Assembly (NCBI GenBank): GCA_020635195.1
Contig: JACKAG010000010.1
Span: 16,108-80,107 of the forward strand
Source: Deltaproteobacteria bacterium
GTDB lineage: Bacteria > Bdellovibrionota_B > Oligoflexia > Oligoflexales > Bog-1112
Reading direction: 5' to 3'
DNA: 64,000 bases
Part shown: positions 45,034-53,555 of the stretch, piece after piece
How the letters are laid out: each line of letters begins with the position of its first letter
Numbering within the stretch: position 1 is the first letter of the stretch
The notes under the pieces: model-generated
What the model was told of the DNA's origin: nothing
Database searches by the model: none
The model's input: the letters and a program-made list of their open reading frames with translations, nothing else
Made by a program: the position numbers and the translations under genes

Positions 45034-45108
45034 TGAGAGGGATATTTTTGTTGCTGAGCTTTGAGACTGTGACCGATCTTGCTTTCGGATAGAGAGAGGT
45101 TTTTTGTT

Positions 45109-45810
45109 TTGATCCATATACGGTGTTTTCAGGATGAATCAGATGCTTTATCGGAAGCCTCTGACTTCATCTGGCTTCGTTTTTTTGGTTCTGATGGAAA
45201 AACACCAGAGGGTTCTCTCTGTCGTCTGAAGCAGGTGCACAGCACAAAAGTCCTTTTCGTCTCTGATTATATGCGAGATTTTCAGCGCTCTGACAGGCCT
45301 GAGGGAGATGGTCTTTACTCTGTAGAGCCAGGGGAGCGGCTCTGTATCAGAACCGCTGATTGTCTGCCTTTGGTGCTCTGGAGCCGGAAACGGGATTTTC
45401 TGGCTGTGCTGCACGCGGGCTGGCGTGGGCTGTTTCGGGGGATTCTGGAAGAGGCGGTGAGGACCTATCAGCGAAGAGGGGGCAGGGCAGCTGATCTGTC
45501 GATGCTCTGCGGCCCCTGTATTTCCAGAGATGCCTTTGAAGTGGGCCCTGAGCTGATGGATGAGCTCAGACAAACTCCTCTGACAGAGGAGGAACTCTCT
45601 TTTGTGAGTACAGCTGGCAAAGGGGACCGACTCCATATGGATCTGGCTATGATTGCTGCCCTGATTGCGATGCATCAGGGCTTATCTGCCAACCATCTGA
45701 GTATTTATCGTAGCTGCACATACTCTTCTCCTGAGAGCTGGTATTCCTTCCGTCGTAGCGGGACGGCGTCCCCTGCTAATCTGACCTGTGCAGCGATCAG
45801 AGCAGGCTGA
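45109..45810 (+). CDS. pgeF: Laccase-domain purine nucleoside phosphorylase (YfiH/PgeF)
   Basis: The product has the family metal ligands: KQVHSTKVLFV, RTADCLPLVLW, VLHAGWRGLFRG and LCGPCISRDAFEVG. In Escherichia coli the homologue edits peptidoglycan-precursor errors and has purine nucleoside phosphorylase activity. The start is taken at TTG 45109, with AGAGAGG about 11 bases upstream; an earlier TTG (45079) is in frame. The gene is richer in GC than its surroundings. It ends 36 bases before the convergent outer-membrane protein gene. Confidence 0.85.
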   Translation: MIHIRCFQDESDALSEASDFIWLRFFGSDGKTPEGSLCRLKQVHSTKVLFVSDYMRDFQRSDRPEGDGLYSVEPGERLCIRTADCLPLVLWSRKRDFLAVLHAGWRGLFRGILEEAVRTYQRRGGRAADLSMLCGPCISRDAFEVGPELMDELRQTPLTEEELSFVSTAGKGDRLHMDLAMIAALIAMHQGLSANHLSIYRSCTYSSPESWYSFRRSGTASPANLTCAAIRAG

Positions 45811-45845
45811 CTTGGCGCATTGTGCCAGAAACTTTATGCCAGAAA

Positions 45846-47462
45846 TCAGAAATAAAATGTGATGTGAGATTGCAGCAGGTAGCTGTTTTTTACGCTCTGG
45901 TCATCGGAGAGTTGCCATGCCTTGCCTGGCAGCAGAGCTCCGGCAGCCAGACCGATGCTCGCATCTTTTCCAAAGGACATTTCATATGCGAGATCCAGCT
46001 CAAAGCCCAGGTTGTTTCCGTAATAGCCAACGGGCTTAGCAGCTTCGTTTCTGTAGAAATCTTTGATATCTGATGGCATGCTTTTGTTCAGGTTTGCGTA
46101 GATGCCCCTGATTTCAAAGTTACCAAGTATCAGGTCTTCGTAACGATATCCCAGAGAGTACAGCTGAGTATTCATGACGCGACCTGGATCAAAGATACCG
46201 TCAATTCTGAGATCGTCCGTCTGTGAGCTACCATTAAACAGGATAAGAGCGGGGCGATAGTTCCGGTGAAAGCTGACCGCTGAAGCATTTTTGTCACGAT
46301 GGGAAACATTGAGACGTTCTGTCCGTGAGCCAGCTGCAGCACTGCTGAGATCCCCTTTGTCGTCAAAGTATCCATCGGCATCTCCGGGAGCAAATGCATA
46401 CCGCAGAAAGACATTGTGGGAACTGGCGTCTCCCTGGCGGTATTCTTCCGGACCAATATAATGACCAGAGCTGGCCAGTTTCCAGAAGAATTCTCCGGCA
46501 AAGGCAATGGAATTCAGTTTGTTTGTTGCGATTCCATGTTCGTCATTCAGATCCTGATAGGAGCCTCCAAGGGTGACCATGTTAGGGTCCGCTGTTTTGC
46601 CGAGAGTAAAAAGGACCTCGTTTTTAAGCGTGAATGGCCCATAATAAAATCCTGTATACAGATCGACAAAGGTGAGATCTGTATTGCTGCCTCCACGTTT
46701 AGTCTGGGGAGATGCAATTCTGGACCCGTAAATCCCGATTTGCTTGGTGAATAATGATCCGGCATTTGATTTCCTGTCATCATATACGATAGTCAGGAAG
46801 AGCTGATCGATATCATCATGAGGATTTGTCGGGCCAAAGGTCAGATCACTATGGTCCCGGATGGGGCTGCCTGTTTCACTTAATTTGTCAAAACCAAATG
46901 AGAAACCCAGAGCCTGGGCTTTCTGAAGATTGATATCACATGAAATTCCATCATATATACTGGCGCCTGGAGAGAAGGGGCTTCGCCCATTGTCAAGAAA
47001 TATCCCCAAACCCCAATGACGGCTTCTGCGGCCCGCTTCAAGGATGCAGTGGTCAAAAGCATACTGGGCATATGCTTCGGTGACTTTGGGAATATAAGGA
47101 AGATAACCTGGTTCCCTGACACTCTGATGGGAGCCAGAGCATTGTTCATCTCTACCTGCCTCGCATTCTCTCGGTCTTGCGCTGTCTCCGAGCCAGGATT
47201 CCCGGGAGTTGTCAAAGAGACGGAATCCAAGGAAAAAACTCGATTTATCATGCAACCGGGCTTCACCGAGCAGGAAAAAACTTTGCCGGACGGCCTGAAA
47301 CATGCCGCGATCTGTGGATGCAGCCGGCATGGTGAGTGTTTCTCCACGCAGAGCATAGTGGCCAGATCCGTCGAAGTTGAGAGAATAGGCTGCTGTGCTG
47401 GCAGATAAAATCAGGCCCGCAATCAGCCCACGTTTCAGATAGGTTTTAAGTACAAGCGTCAT
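45846..47462 (-). CDS. Outer-membrane beta-barrel protein, porin-like
   Basis: From ATG 47462 (AGGGG upstream) a signal GLIAGLILSASTAAYS is followed by ~515 residues with repeated barrel patterns: SFFLGFRLFDNS, LEAGRRSRHWGLGIF, FVDLYTGFYYGPFTLKNEVLF, FAGEFFWKLASSG, LYSLGYRYEDLILGNFEIRGIYANL. The terminus ITFYF is aromatic, as for BAM substrates. A feature HWGLGIFLDNGRSPFSP recalls a plug or a substrate channel, but no solute can be named. The gene is separated from ymdB by 111 bases and lies on the same strand. Confidence 0.75.
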   Translation of the reverse strand: MTLVLKTYLKRGLIAGLILSASTAAYSLNFDGSGHYALRGETLTMPAASTDRGMFQAVRQSFFLLGEARLHDKSSFFLGFRLFDNSRESWLGDSARPRECEAGRDEQCSGSHQSVREPGYLPYIPKVTEAYAQYAFDHCILEAGRRSRHWGLGIFLDNGRSPFSPGASIYDGISCDINLQKAQALGFSFGFDKLSETGSPIRDHSDLTFGPTNPHDDIDQLFLTIVYDDRKSNAGSLFTKQIGIYGSRIASPQTKRGGSNTDLTFVDLYTGFYYGPFTLKNEVLFTLGKTADPNMVTLGGSYQDLNDEHGIATNKLNSIAFAGEFFWKLASSGHYIGPEEYRQGDASSHNVFLRYAFAPGDADGYFDDKGDLSSAAAGSRTERLNVSHRDKNASAVSFHRNYRPALILFNGSSQTDDLRIDGIFDPGRVMNTQLYSLGYRYEDLILGNFEIRGIYANLNKSMPSDIKDFYRNEAAKPVGYYGNNLGFELDLAYEMSFGKDASIGLAAGALLPGKAWQLSDDQSVKNSYLLQSHITFYF

Positions 47463-47573
47463 CTACCGCCCCTAAAGCAGAGTCATTCCAGATGCACAGC
47501 TTATATCACAAGTTGGGAGCAGGATCGACTATTACCAGGTTTTGGCTGTCATCGGGACTGAGTCGGGAGTCTT

Positions 47574-48410
47574 TCATGCATCTGGGCGGAGTTCATTGCG
47601 GATACGCTGGACGCAGACGGCTGCTCCGGATCTTGTGTCGATATCCGCCAGCAGACCGCAGAGCCAGAGGTCTTTTTTTGCTGGTTCGAAGCGGATTTTT
47701 TTTTTCTGAGGGGAAGGGGGAAGAAAGGCAGGTAAGGCGCTTTCATAAGTCATACCGATCACAGAATCATACGCTCCTGTCATGCCAAGGTCTGTCTGAT
47801 AACCTGTAAACTGATCCAGTACTCTTTCATCTGCTGTGGGGCAATGCGTGTGGGTCCCGAAGACAAGAGAGGCCCTTCCTGTCACATAATGAGCAAAGGC
47901 CTGTTTTTCACTGGTTGCTTCTGCATGAAAATCGACGATGAAATACGGTCTGTCTGACTGAAAGTGCTCATAAATCTCATCGAATGCCTGAAAAGGGCAA
48001 CGATTTTCTCCTTTCATAAAAACCCTTCCTGTCAGGCTGATGATCACGAAATTCTGGCCTTTAACAGAGATCTGGCAGTATCCGGAGGAGCTGTCCTGGA
48101 CATTGTACATGTTAGAGGGCAGAAGCAGATTCTCGTAGTCTTTTTTAAACTGATAGATCTCTTTTTTATCCTGCCAATGGTTCCCTGTTGTGATGACATC
48201 GGCTCCATAATCCTGAAAGAGCTGGCGGCAAATCTTTTCTGTCAGCCCAAAACCACCCGCTGCATTTTCTCCGTTTATGATCACAATATCTGGTCTGTGT
48301 TTCTCTCTGAGTGGAGGCAGAAGCAGTTCCAGACAGCGTCGTCCAGCACGTCCGACGATATCTCCGATAGCCAGAATCCGTAGAAGATCAGTGGAGGGAT
48401 TTTCTGTCAT
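47574..48410 (-). CDS. YmdB-family metallophosphodiesterase
   Basis: This is the TIGR00282 family: GDIVGRAGRRCLELLLP, INGENAAGGFG, TTGNHWQDKKE, LPSNMYN, DFHAEATSEKQAF and GTHTHCPTADERVL, containing all six metal-binding blocks in order. YmdB proteins hydrolyse 2',3'-cyclic nucleotides in Bacillus. Length 278 is typical. The gene starts 22 bases downstream of rny, the same adjacency known from Firmicutes, so an RNA-metabolism role is likely. A weak ribosome-binding site suggests translation coupled to rny. Confidence 0.9.
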   Translation of the reverse strand: MTENPSTDLLRILAIGDIVGRAGRRCLELLLPPLREKHRPDIVIINGENAAGGFGLTEKICRQLFQDYGADVITTGNHWQDKKEIYQFKKDYENLLLPSNMYNVQDSSSGYCQISVKGQNFVIISLTGRVFMKGENRCPFQAFDEIYEHFQSDRPYFIVDFHAEATSEKQAFAHYVTGRASLVFGTHTHCPTADERVLDQFTGYQTDLGMTGAYDSVIGMTYESALPAFLPPSPQKKKIRFEPAKKDLWLCGLLADIDTRSGAAVCVQRIRNELRPDA

Positions 48411-48432
48411 GTGATGAGTCTCTTATCTGCTG

Positions 48433-50001
48433 TCAGGTGGCCATCTCAACAAATTTACTTTCTCTGAGGACAGTGATTCTGACTTGTCCAGGAAAGGTCA
48501 GCTCCTGTCGGATCTTTAGCGCGATGTCGTCAGAGAGGTCCCGGACTTCCTGATCGCTGACGCCATCGGGTATGACAAGAGCTCGCACTTCCCGTCCTGC
48601 CTGGAGCACATGGACATGCTCGATGCCCGGAAATTCATGGACAACTTTCTCGATGTCTTCAAGTCTTCTGATATAACCTTCCAGCACTTCATTGCGGGCT
48701 CCGGGACGATTGGATGATAGGGTGTTTGCCGCTCCTACAATGACGGCCATTGCCGGAGCTTTGAGCAGGTCTTCTGCGTGATGCATCCGGACCGCTTCAA
48801 CGACTTCCGGATTTTCTCCATATTTAGCGCAGATATCTGCACTGACATCGGCGTGATGCCCTTCAATTTCCTGATCAACGGCTTTGCCGATATCATGAAG
48901 CAGGCCAGCTCTTTTGGCTCGTTTGACATTCATTTTTAGCTCTGAGGCCATCATGCCACAAATTCTTGCGGTTTCGACAGAGTGCTGAAGGACTGACTGA
49001 GTTCCGGCATGGCGAAATTTGAGTTTCCCCAGCATCGATAAGACTTCCGGGTGCAGGTCTGTAATCCCGATATCAAATGCAGCCTGCTCTCCATAGTCGA
49101 GGGTGATACTGTCAAATTCACTCTCCACTCTTTTGACAGTTTCTTCAATTCTGGCGGGATGGATACGTCCATCTGCGATCAGTCTCTCTAGTGTCGCCCG
49201 CGCAATTTCCCGGCGGACCGGATTGAAGCAGGATAAGATGACGGCTTCTGGGGTGTCGTCAATGATCAGATCGACCCCTGTTGCCTGCTCGATCGTTCTG
49301 ATATTTCGGCCTTCCCGTCCGATGATACGTCCTTTCATCTCTTCGCTGGGAAGGTTGACGACAGTAATCGTCGAGTCGTTAACGTATTCACCTGCGAGTC
49401 TCTGGACCGCGAGGCTGATAATGTCGGTGGCTCTTTGTGCTGCAACTTTACGGGTTTCTGCTTCGATCTGGCGGACAGACTCACGGGCTGCTTTTTTTGC
49501 GTCTTCCTCAAGCGCTATCATAAGCTCTCTTCGTGCTTCTTCCGGACTCATGTTTGCGATTTTTTCAAGTGTTTTCTGGTTTCTTTCGACAGCCAGCTCA
49601 TATTCCGCAATTGTCTGTAACTTCCGCTTTTCTTCCCGGATCAGCTGTTGCTCAAGCGCTTCTGTCTGCTGTTCTCTTGACTCTACTGAAGCCAGTTTTT
49701 TTTCCAGAGTCTGCTCTTTCTGGCGCAGTTTTTTTTCGAATTTCTGAACTTCTGCTTTACGTTTTTTTTGTTCTTCCTCAAAGGTTTTCCGGCGTCGGCG
49801 GGATTCTTCTTTTGCTTCATGTAGTGCTGTCCTGACAAGCTTATCGGCCTCTTTTCTGGCCTCATCCAGAATTTTCTTTGACTCAGCCTGAGCTTTTTCA
49901 TAGGCAGCGGCTAACTTTTTTTTGTTCATCAGAAGGCCAAAAACAAAGAGGCCAACAACGAAACCTATGATGACAATTGATATAATGACAATCGACTCCA
50001 C
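48433..50001 (-). CDS. rny: Ribonuclease Y
   Basis: RNase Y is the membrane-anchored endonuclease that starts mRNA decay. The parts are in order: N-terminal transmembrane helix (IVIISIVIIGFVVGLFVFGLL), a long charged coiled coil (~25-180), a KH domain with GRIIGREGRNIRTIE (~228) and an HD domain with HSVETARI and LLHDIGKAVDQEIEGHH (~365). The C-terminal domain with REVRALVIPDGVSD follows. Length 522 is standard. The GTG start has a perfect GGAGGAAAATTC upstream. ymdB follows on the same strand. Confidence 0.96.
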   Translation of the reverse strand: MESIVIISIVIIGFVVGLFVFGLLMNKKKLAAAYEKAQAESKKILDEARKEADKLVRTALHEAKEESRRRRKTFEEEQKKRKAEVQKFEKKLRQKEQTLEKKLASVESREQQTEALEQQLIREEKRKLQTIAEYELAVERNQKTLEKIANMSPEEARRELMIALEEDAKKAARESVRQIEAETRKVAAQRATDIISLAVQRLAGEYVNDSTITVVNLPSEEMKGRIIGREGRNIRTIEQATGVDLIIDDTPEAVILSCFNPVRREIARATLERLIADGRIHPARIEETVKRVESEFDSITLDYGEQAAFDIGITDLHPEVLSMLGKLKFRHAGTQSVLQHSVETARICGMMASELKMNVKRAKRAGLLHDIGKAVDQEIEGHHADVSADICAKYGENPEVVEAVRMHHAEDLLKAPAMAVIVGAANTLSSNRPGARNEVLEGYIRRLEDIEKVVHEFPGIEHVHVLQAGREVRALVIPDGVSDQEVRDLSDDIALKIRQELTFPGQVRITVLRESKFVEMAT

Positions 50002-50206
50002 GAATTTTCCTCCGGCCTTACTGGCCTTTTATCTGGTTTTTTCAGAACGATCCGGACGGCAGATTTCACCAGGACGATTTCTGCCTGGTTGCCGGTTTAA
50101 AAACTATAACGATGATCCTGTGATTGCAACGTACGAAAGTTCCCGCAGAATATAAGCGGCAATTGTTATTCGTCGATTATCTTTTAAAATTGGATGGCAG
50201 AAAGAA

Positions 50207-50246
50207 ATAAATCCGGGGACCTCCATATAAAGGTATCCGGATTTAT
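50207..50246 (-). terminator. Terminator of pal
   Basis: On the minus strand ATAAATCCGG pairs with CCGGATTTAT, with an inner ACCT/AGGT stem, and a TTTCTTTC tail follows. It lies between pal and rny. Confidence 0.6.
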
Positions 50247-50295
50247 AATGAATTTTTGGCTGCTTTAGACTGTCAGGGCGGGGGCGCTGCGTGAC

Positions 50296-50811
50296 TTACT
50301 GAGTCAGGAGATTAAACTCCGCCCTTCGGTTCTGAGCCCAGGCGCTTTCATCCATCCCCGGGACAGCGGGCTTTTCTTTACCCCAGCTGATGGTACTTAA
50401 TCTTGATGGTTCTACCCCAGAGTCAGACAGAAACTTTTTGATGGATTGGGCGCGGCGTTCTCCCAGGGCGAGGTTATACTGGACTGATCCACGGGCATCA
50501 CAATGGCCTTCAATCTGGACATTGACGTTTTTATTTGTCTGGAGATGCGCAACGAGTTGGCGTAATTTTTCCTCACCACTCATAGATATATTATCGCTGT
50601 CAAAGGCAAAGTAGACGACTTCAGGAGAAAATTGCTCCCCAGCCATGTCTGATTCTGCCATGGGAGGCTCGGCTGGAATTTCTGCATTTTCAGACTGAAC
50701 GGGTTCTTCTGGCTGCCCACTGTCGGTACAGGATACTGATAATAAACCCAGTCCCAAGAGGGCCATTGCCGCTGAAGCTAACAATGAATGTCCACTTATG
50801 ATCCGCAACAT
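50296..50811 (-). CDS. pal: Peptidoglycan-associated lipoprotein Pal
   Basis: Lipoprotein signal with cleavage before LSVSC (Cys28), then a Glu/Pro linker and an OmpA-type domain: VYFAFDSDNIS, VQIEGHCDARGSVQYNLALG, ERRAQSIKKFL, STISWGKEKPA and NRRAEFNL, containing the Asp and Arg that grip the meso-DAP of peptidoglycan. Pal holds the outer membrane to the wall. AGGAG lies 10 bases before the ATG. In most genomes it follows tolB; here no tol gene is adjacent, so the locus is separate or the set is elsewhere. Length 171 is normal. Confidence 0.93.
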   Translation of the reverse strand: MLRIISGHSLLASAAMALLGLGLLSVSCTDSGQPEEPVQSENAEIPAEPPMAESDMAGEQFSPEVVYFAFDSDNISMSGEEKLRQLVAHLQTNKNVNVQIEGHCDARGSVQYNLALGERRAQSIKKFLSDSGVEPSRLSTISWGKEKPAVPGMDESAWAQNRRAEFNLLTQ

Positions 50812-50992
50812 GGTTTCATTCTCCTAACATGCAATGGTTACCACCGGATGGAAAATACCGATGGAAAAATTATTTCACAAACATTGCCATATAGCAATTG
50901 TGTCGGAGCATTCTCTGCTCCTTCCTGAACGAAGCTATGTCAGGATTTGCCTTAATGCAAGAAAATTACTCGTCTCAGGAAAGTCTTTTAGC

Positions 50993-52534
50993 TCAGAAGT
51001 GATGTTCAACAGCATTGTTTGGCAAGTCATGACATTTTTTTTGTCGGCCGCTGAGTTCTTTTGTTAATGTCTTCGCAAGACCTGCAAATGATCCGGAAGA
51101 TAAAAGAAGGACAACATCGCCTGGCTTCAGCTGATTGATGAGCATTTCGGCCAGTGTGTCGTGATGGCAGCAGGGTGTTACGTGTGCTCCAGACATCTGC
51201 GCAAGTTTTCCGATATCCATTCGTGACTCTACAGGAATTCTCAGATCTTCCTTCGGGGGTCCAAGAAAGACTCTGTCTGCGGCCTGAAAGACCTCACTAT
51301 AATAAGGCATGAAGATATTTCTGCGACTACTGGCATTGGCGGGGTCAAATGCCAGTACCAGGCGACTTTCGGGTCTGGCCTGACGCATACTGCGGATGAC
51401 TTGACGAACCGCTGTCGGATGATGCGCAAAATCTTCGTAAATTTCAATTCCACCAAAAGAGCCCAGAAAATCAAGCCTTCTTCGGACTCCTTTAAACGTT
51501 TTCAGGGCGTCTGCAATACGCAGATTGAGTCCTTCGTAAGGGATGCTTCCCTGTGCGGCCAGTTCTCCAAGGGTGCCGATTGTCTGGCAAATGTTAATCA
51601 TATTATGTGGCCCACCTATCTGGCTTGAAAAATCAATCAGCCCGATTTTCTGGTGAAGAATACGTCCCTGCCACAGCTGTTTTTTCTGATCATATGAGAA
51701 TGAAATGAGTTTTGTTGTTAATGAGTGCTCATCAACATCCGGATTTTCTTTCATAAGAGGGTATACACCGACGATTTGCTTTTTGGGAAGGTCGAGCCTG
51801 AACAGCAGCTTGCGAACTCCGGGATCGCTTAGGTTTGCAATGATTTTTCCAGATTCCGGAACTTTCAGGACGAGCTGTTCAAATGCGGCTTCGACGGCAG
51901 AGTCATCTTCAAAGATATCGGCATGATCAAATTCGATGTGATTTAATAACAGGTATTCTGGATTATAATGTAAAAATTTACTTTTTTTGTCGAAAAATGC
52001 AGAGTCGTACTCGTCTCCTTCAATGACAAAGTAGTGGCCTTTTCGAGCCCGAAAGCTATTGGAAAAATTTCCAGGAAGGCCGCCGATGAAATATCCTGGT
52101 TGCAAGGAGAGTGATTCGAGGCTCCAGCTTAAAAGTGAACTGGTAGTCGTTTTACCATGAGTTCCGGCAACAACGATATTACCGCTTCCCTGCAAAACTG
52201 TTTGCTCCAGAAGGCCTGGAAAGCTGGTATAGGGTAGTTTTGATTCCAGTAACTCACGGACAAAAGGGTGGCTTTCAGAGAGGCAGTTTGCGACGATGAC
52301 AGCAGCGGGTTGCTCAGCGACTAGCTTCCCTGATGGGTAAGGACATTGTACGTTAATGTCCAGTCTCTCCAGCATATCTGACATGGGTGGATACAGCTGC
52401 TGGTCACTGCCTGTGACCTGATAACCCAGTTCTTTCATCAGTCCGGCAGCAGATGCCATGCCGGTTCCACCAATTCCCATAAAATATAATTTTGCATTTT
52501 TATTGAGGTTTAATTCGGGCATTTTTGTCCTCAT
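50993..52534 (-). CDS. mpl: UDP-MurNAc:tripeptide ligase (murein peptide ligase)
   Basis: Mpl joins a recycled tripeptide to UDP-MurNAc, an ATP-dependent Mur-family ligase. The ATP motif is GTHGKTTTSS, with YFMGIGGTGMASAAGLM at the N-terminus, EGDEYDSAFFDKKSKFLHY (the Mpl signature), NHIEFDHADIF, FKGVRRRLDFLG, YEDFAHHPTAVRQVIRSM and LLLSSGSFAG. These separate it from MurC, which has a different Rossmann-end and no GDEYDSAFF. Length 513 is standard. The start overlaps the ldcA stop by one base (TAATG). The two genes belong to one recycling pathway and are presumably coupled. Confidence 0.92.
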   Translation of the reverse strand: MRTKMPELNLNKNAKLYFMGIGGTGMASAAGLMKELGYQVTGSDQQLYPPMSDMLERLDINVQCPYPSGKLVAEQPAAVIVANCLSESHPFVRELLESKLPYTSFPGLLEQTVLQGSGNIVVAGTHGKTTTSSLLSWSLESLSLQPGYFIGGLPGNFSNSFRARKGHYFVIEGDEYDSAFFDKKSKFLHYNPEYLLLNHIEFDHADIFEDDSAVEAAFEQLVLKVPESGKIIANLSDPGVRKLLFRLDLPKKQIVGVYPLMKENPDVDEHSLTTKLISFSYDQKKQLWQGRILHQKIGLIDFSSQIGGPHNMINICQTIGTLGELAAQGSIPYEGLNLRIADALKTFKGVRRRLDFLGSFGGIEIYEDFAHHPTAVRQVIRSMRQARPESRLVLAFDPANASSRRNIFMPYYSEVFQAADRVFLGPPKEDLRIPVESRMDIGKLAQMSGAHVTPCCHHDTLAEMLINQLKPGDVVLLLSSGSFAGLAKTLTKELSGRQKKCHDLPNNAVEHHF

Positions 52535-53457
52535 TACATGCGCTCTTTTTGAGCAGTCTGTGAGAGCCTCTTTGGATGATACTTCCAGTTTAGCAGAGCC
52601 CTGTTTTCTATGTGGGCAAAGGCTCCGTTGACGACCGGAAAATTAGGCGAAATATGACCAAAGTCTGATGTTCCCCAGCAGGGAATCTCAACTCTTGAAG
52701 CCAGCTCTCTTTTGATCTCCATTTCAGTCAGCTGGCTATGGTGTTGACTGATGCTCCCGATGATAACACCTTGGGCCTCTGTCAGGCTTTTATTCTGAAT
52801 CAGCTGATTCCAGTGACGGATCAGCTGCCCCGGATTTTCTCCTGTATCTTCAAAGTAGAAAAGTAGCTCGGATAAGTCCGTGGGGAACCATGGTGTTCCA
52901 CTCAGGCTACAGATTACCGAGAGGCAGCCGCCCAGAAGAATTCCCTGACAGCTGCGGCTTTTTTCTGCTGCGAGATTCAGTGCCTGAACTTCCATGTACC
53001 CTTTTTTCTGAGGTTCTGAGAATAATCTGATAAGGGCTCTGATATCTGCTGTGCTGTTTTTGCCCCAAAGACCAGAGGCAGGCATAGGACTATGTATGGA
53101 TGGCCATCCAAGCTGAGTGAATAAGGCCCAGTGAAGAGCGCTGATATCAGAAAATCCACTCAGCCATTTGTGCGGCGTTGCTTTCATGAGCTCCCATGGT
53201 AAAAAGGGGAGCAGATCGCTGGCTCCGTAGCCCCCCCGGGCACAGAGCAGGATGTGGCAGTCGGGATCTGATATGGCGTCCCATAAATCCCGGACCCGGT
53301 CCTGTATACTTGCTGCGGAAAAGGGCCATGGGCTGCGTGGTGGCAGCTCCTGGATTCTGAGAGTGAATCCTGCCTGCTCGAGTATCTCCAGGTTTGGGGG
53401 CAAGAACTCTTCCCCTCCTGAGCTGGATGGCCTTATCATGCGGACCACTGGCTGCAT
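52534..53457 (-). CDS. ldcA: LD-carboxypeptidase (S66 family)
   Basis: LdcA removes the terminal D-alanine from recycled tetrapeptides in the cytoplasm. The conserved set is present: CARGGYGASDLLPFL, the nucleophile block GFSDISALH, catalytic Glu in FYFEDTGENPGQLIRHW and His in TSDFGHISPNFPVVNGAF. ATG 53457 is preferred over the earlier in-frame start because AAAGG lies nine bases upstream and the shorter protein begins near the family start. There is no signal peptide. It is coupled to mpl and diverges from a glycosyltransferase gene across 98 bases. Confidence 0.88.
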   Translation of the reverse strand: MQPVVRMIRPSSSGGEEFLPPNLEILEQAGFTLRIQELPPRSPWPFSAASIQDRVRDLWDAISDPDCHILLCARGGYGASDLLPFLPWELMKATPHKWLSGFSDISALHWALFTQLGWPSIHSPMPASGLWGKNSTADIRALIRLFSEPQKKGYMEVQALNLAAEKSRSCQGILLGGCLSVICSLSGTPWFPTDLSELLFYFEDTGENPGQLIRHWNQLIQNKSLTEAQGVIIGSISQHHSQLTEMEIKRELASRVEIPCWGTSDFGHISPNFPVVNGAFAHIENRALLNWKYHPKRLSQTAQKERM

Positions 53458-53555
53458 AGGAATACCTTTTGTTCTTGTACCATACAGAGCCTTGTTCCTG
53501 GCTTTGCTGTGGCAGCTCAACCAGCTTAACATAGGGCAAGTGCCAGGGAAACTAT

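Noticed and set aside
49103..49747. 214-codon plus-strand frame opposite rny
   Set aside because: Its Ser/Ala/Phe-rich composition is the expected antisense of a Lys/Glu/Arg-rich coiled coil; not a gene.
50834..51067. 77-codon plus-strand frame between pal and mpl
   Set aside because: No ribosome-binding site and it runs antisense into mpl.
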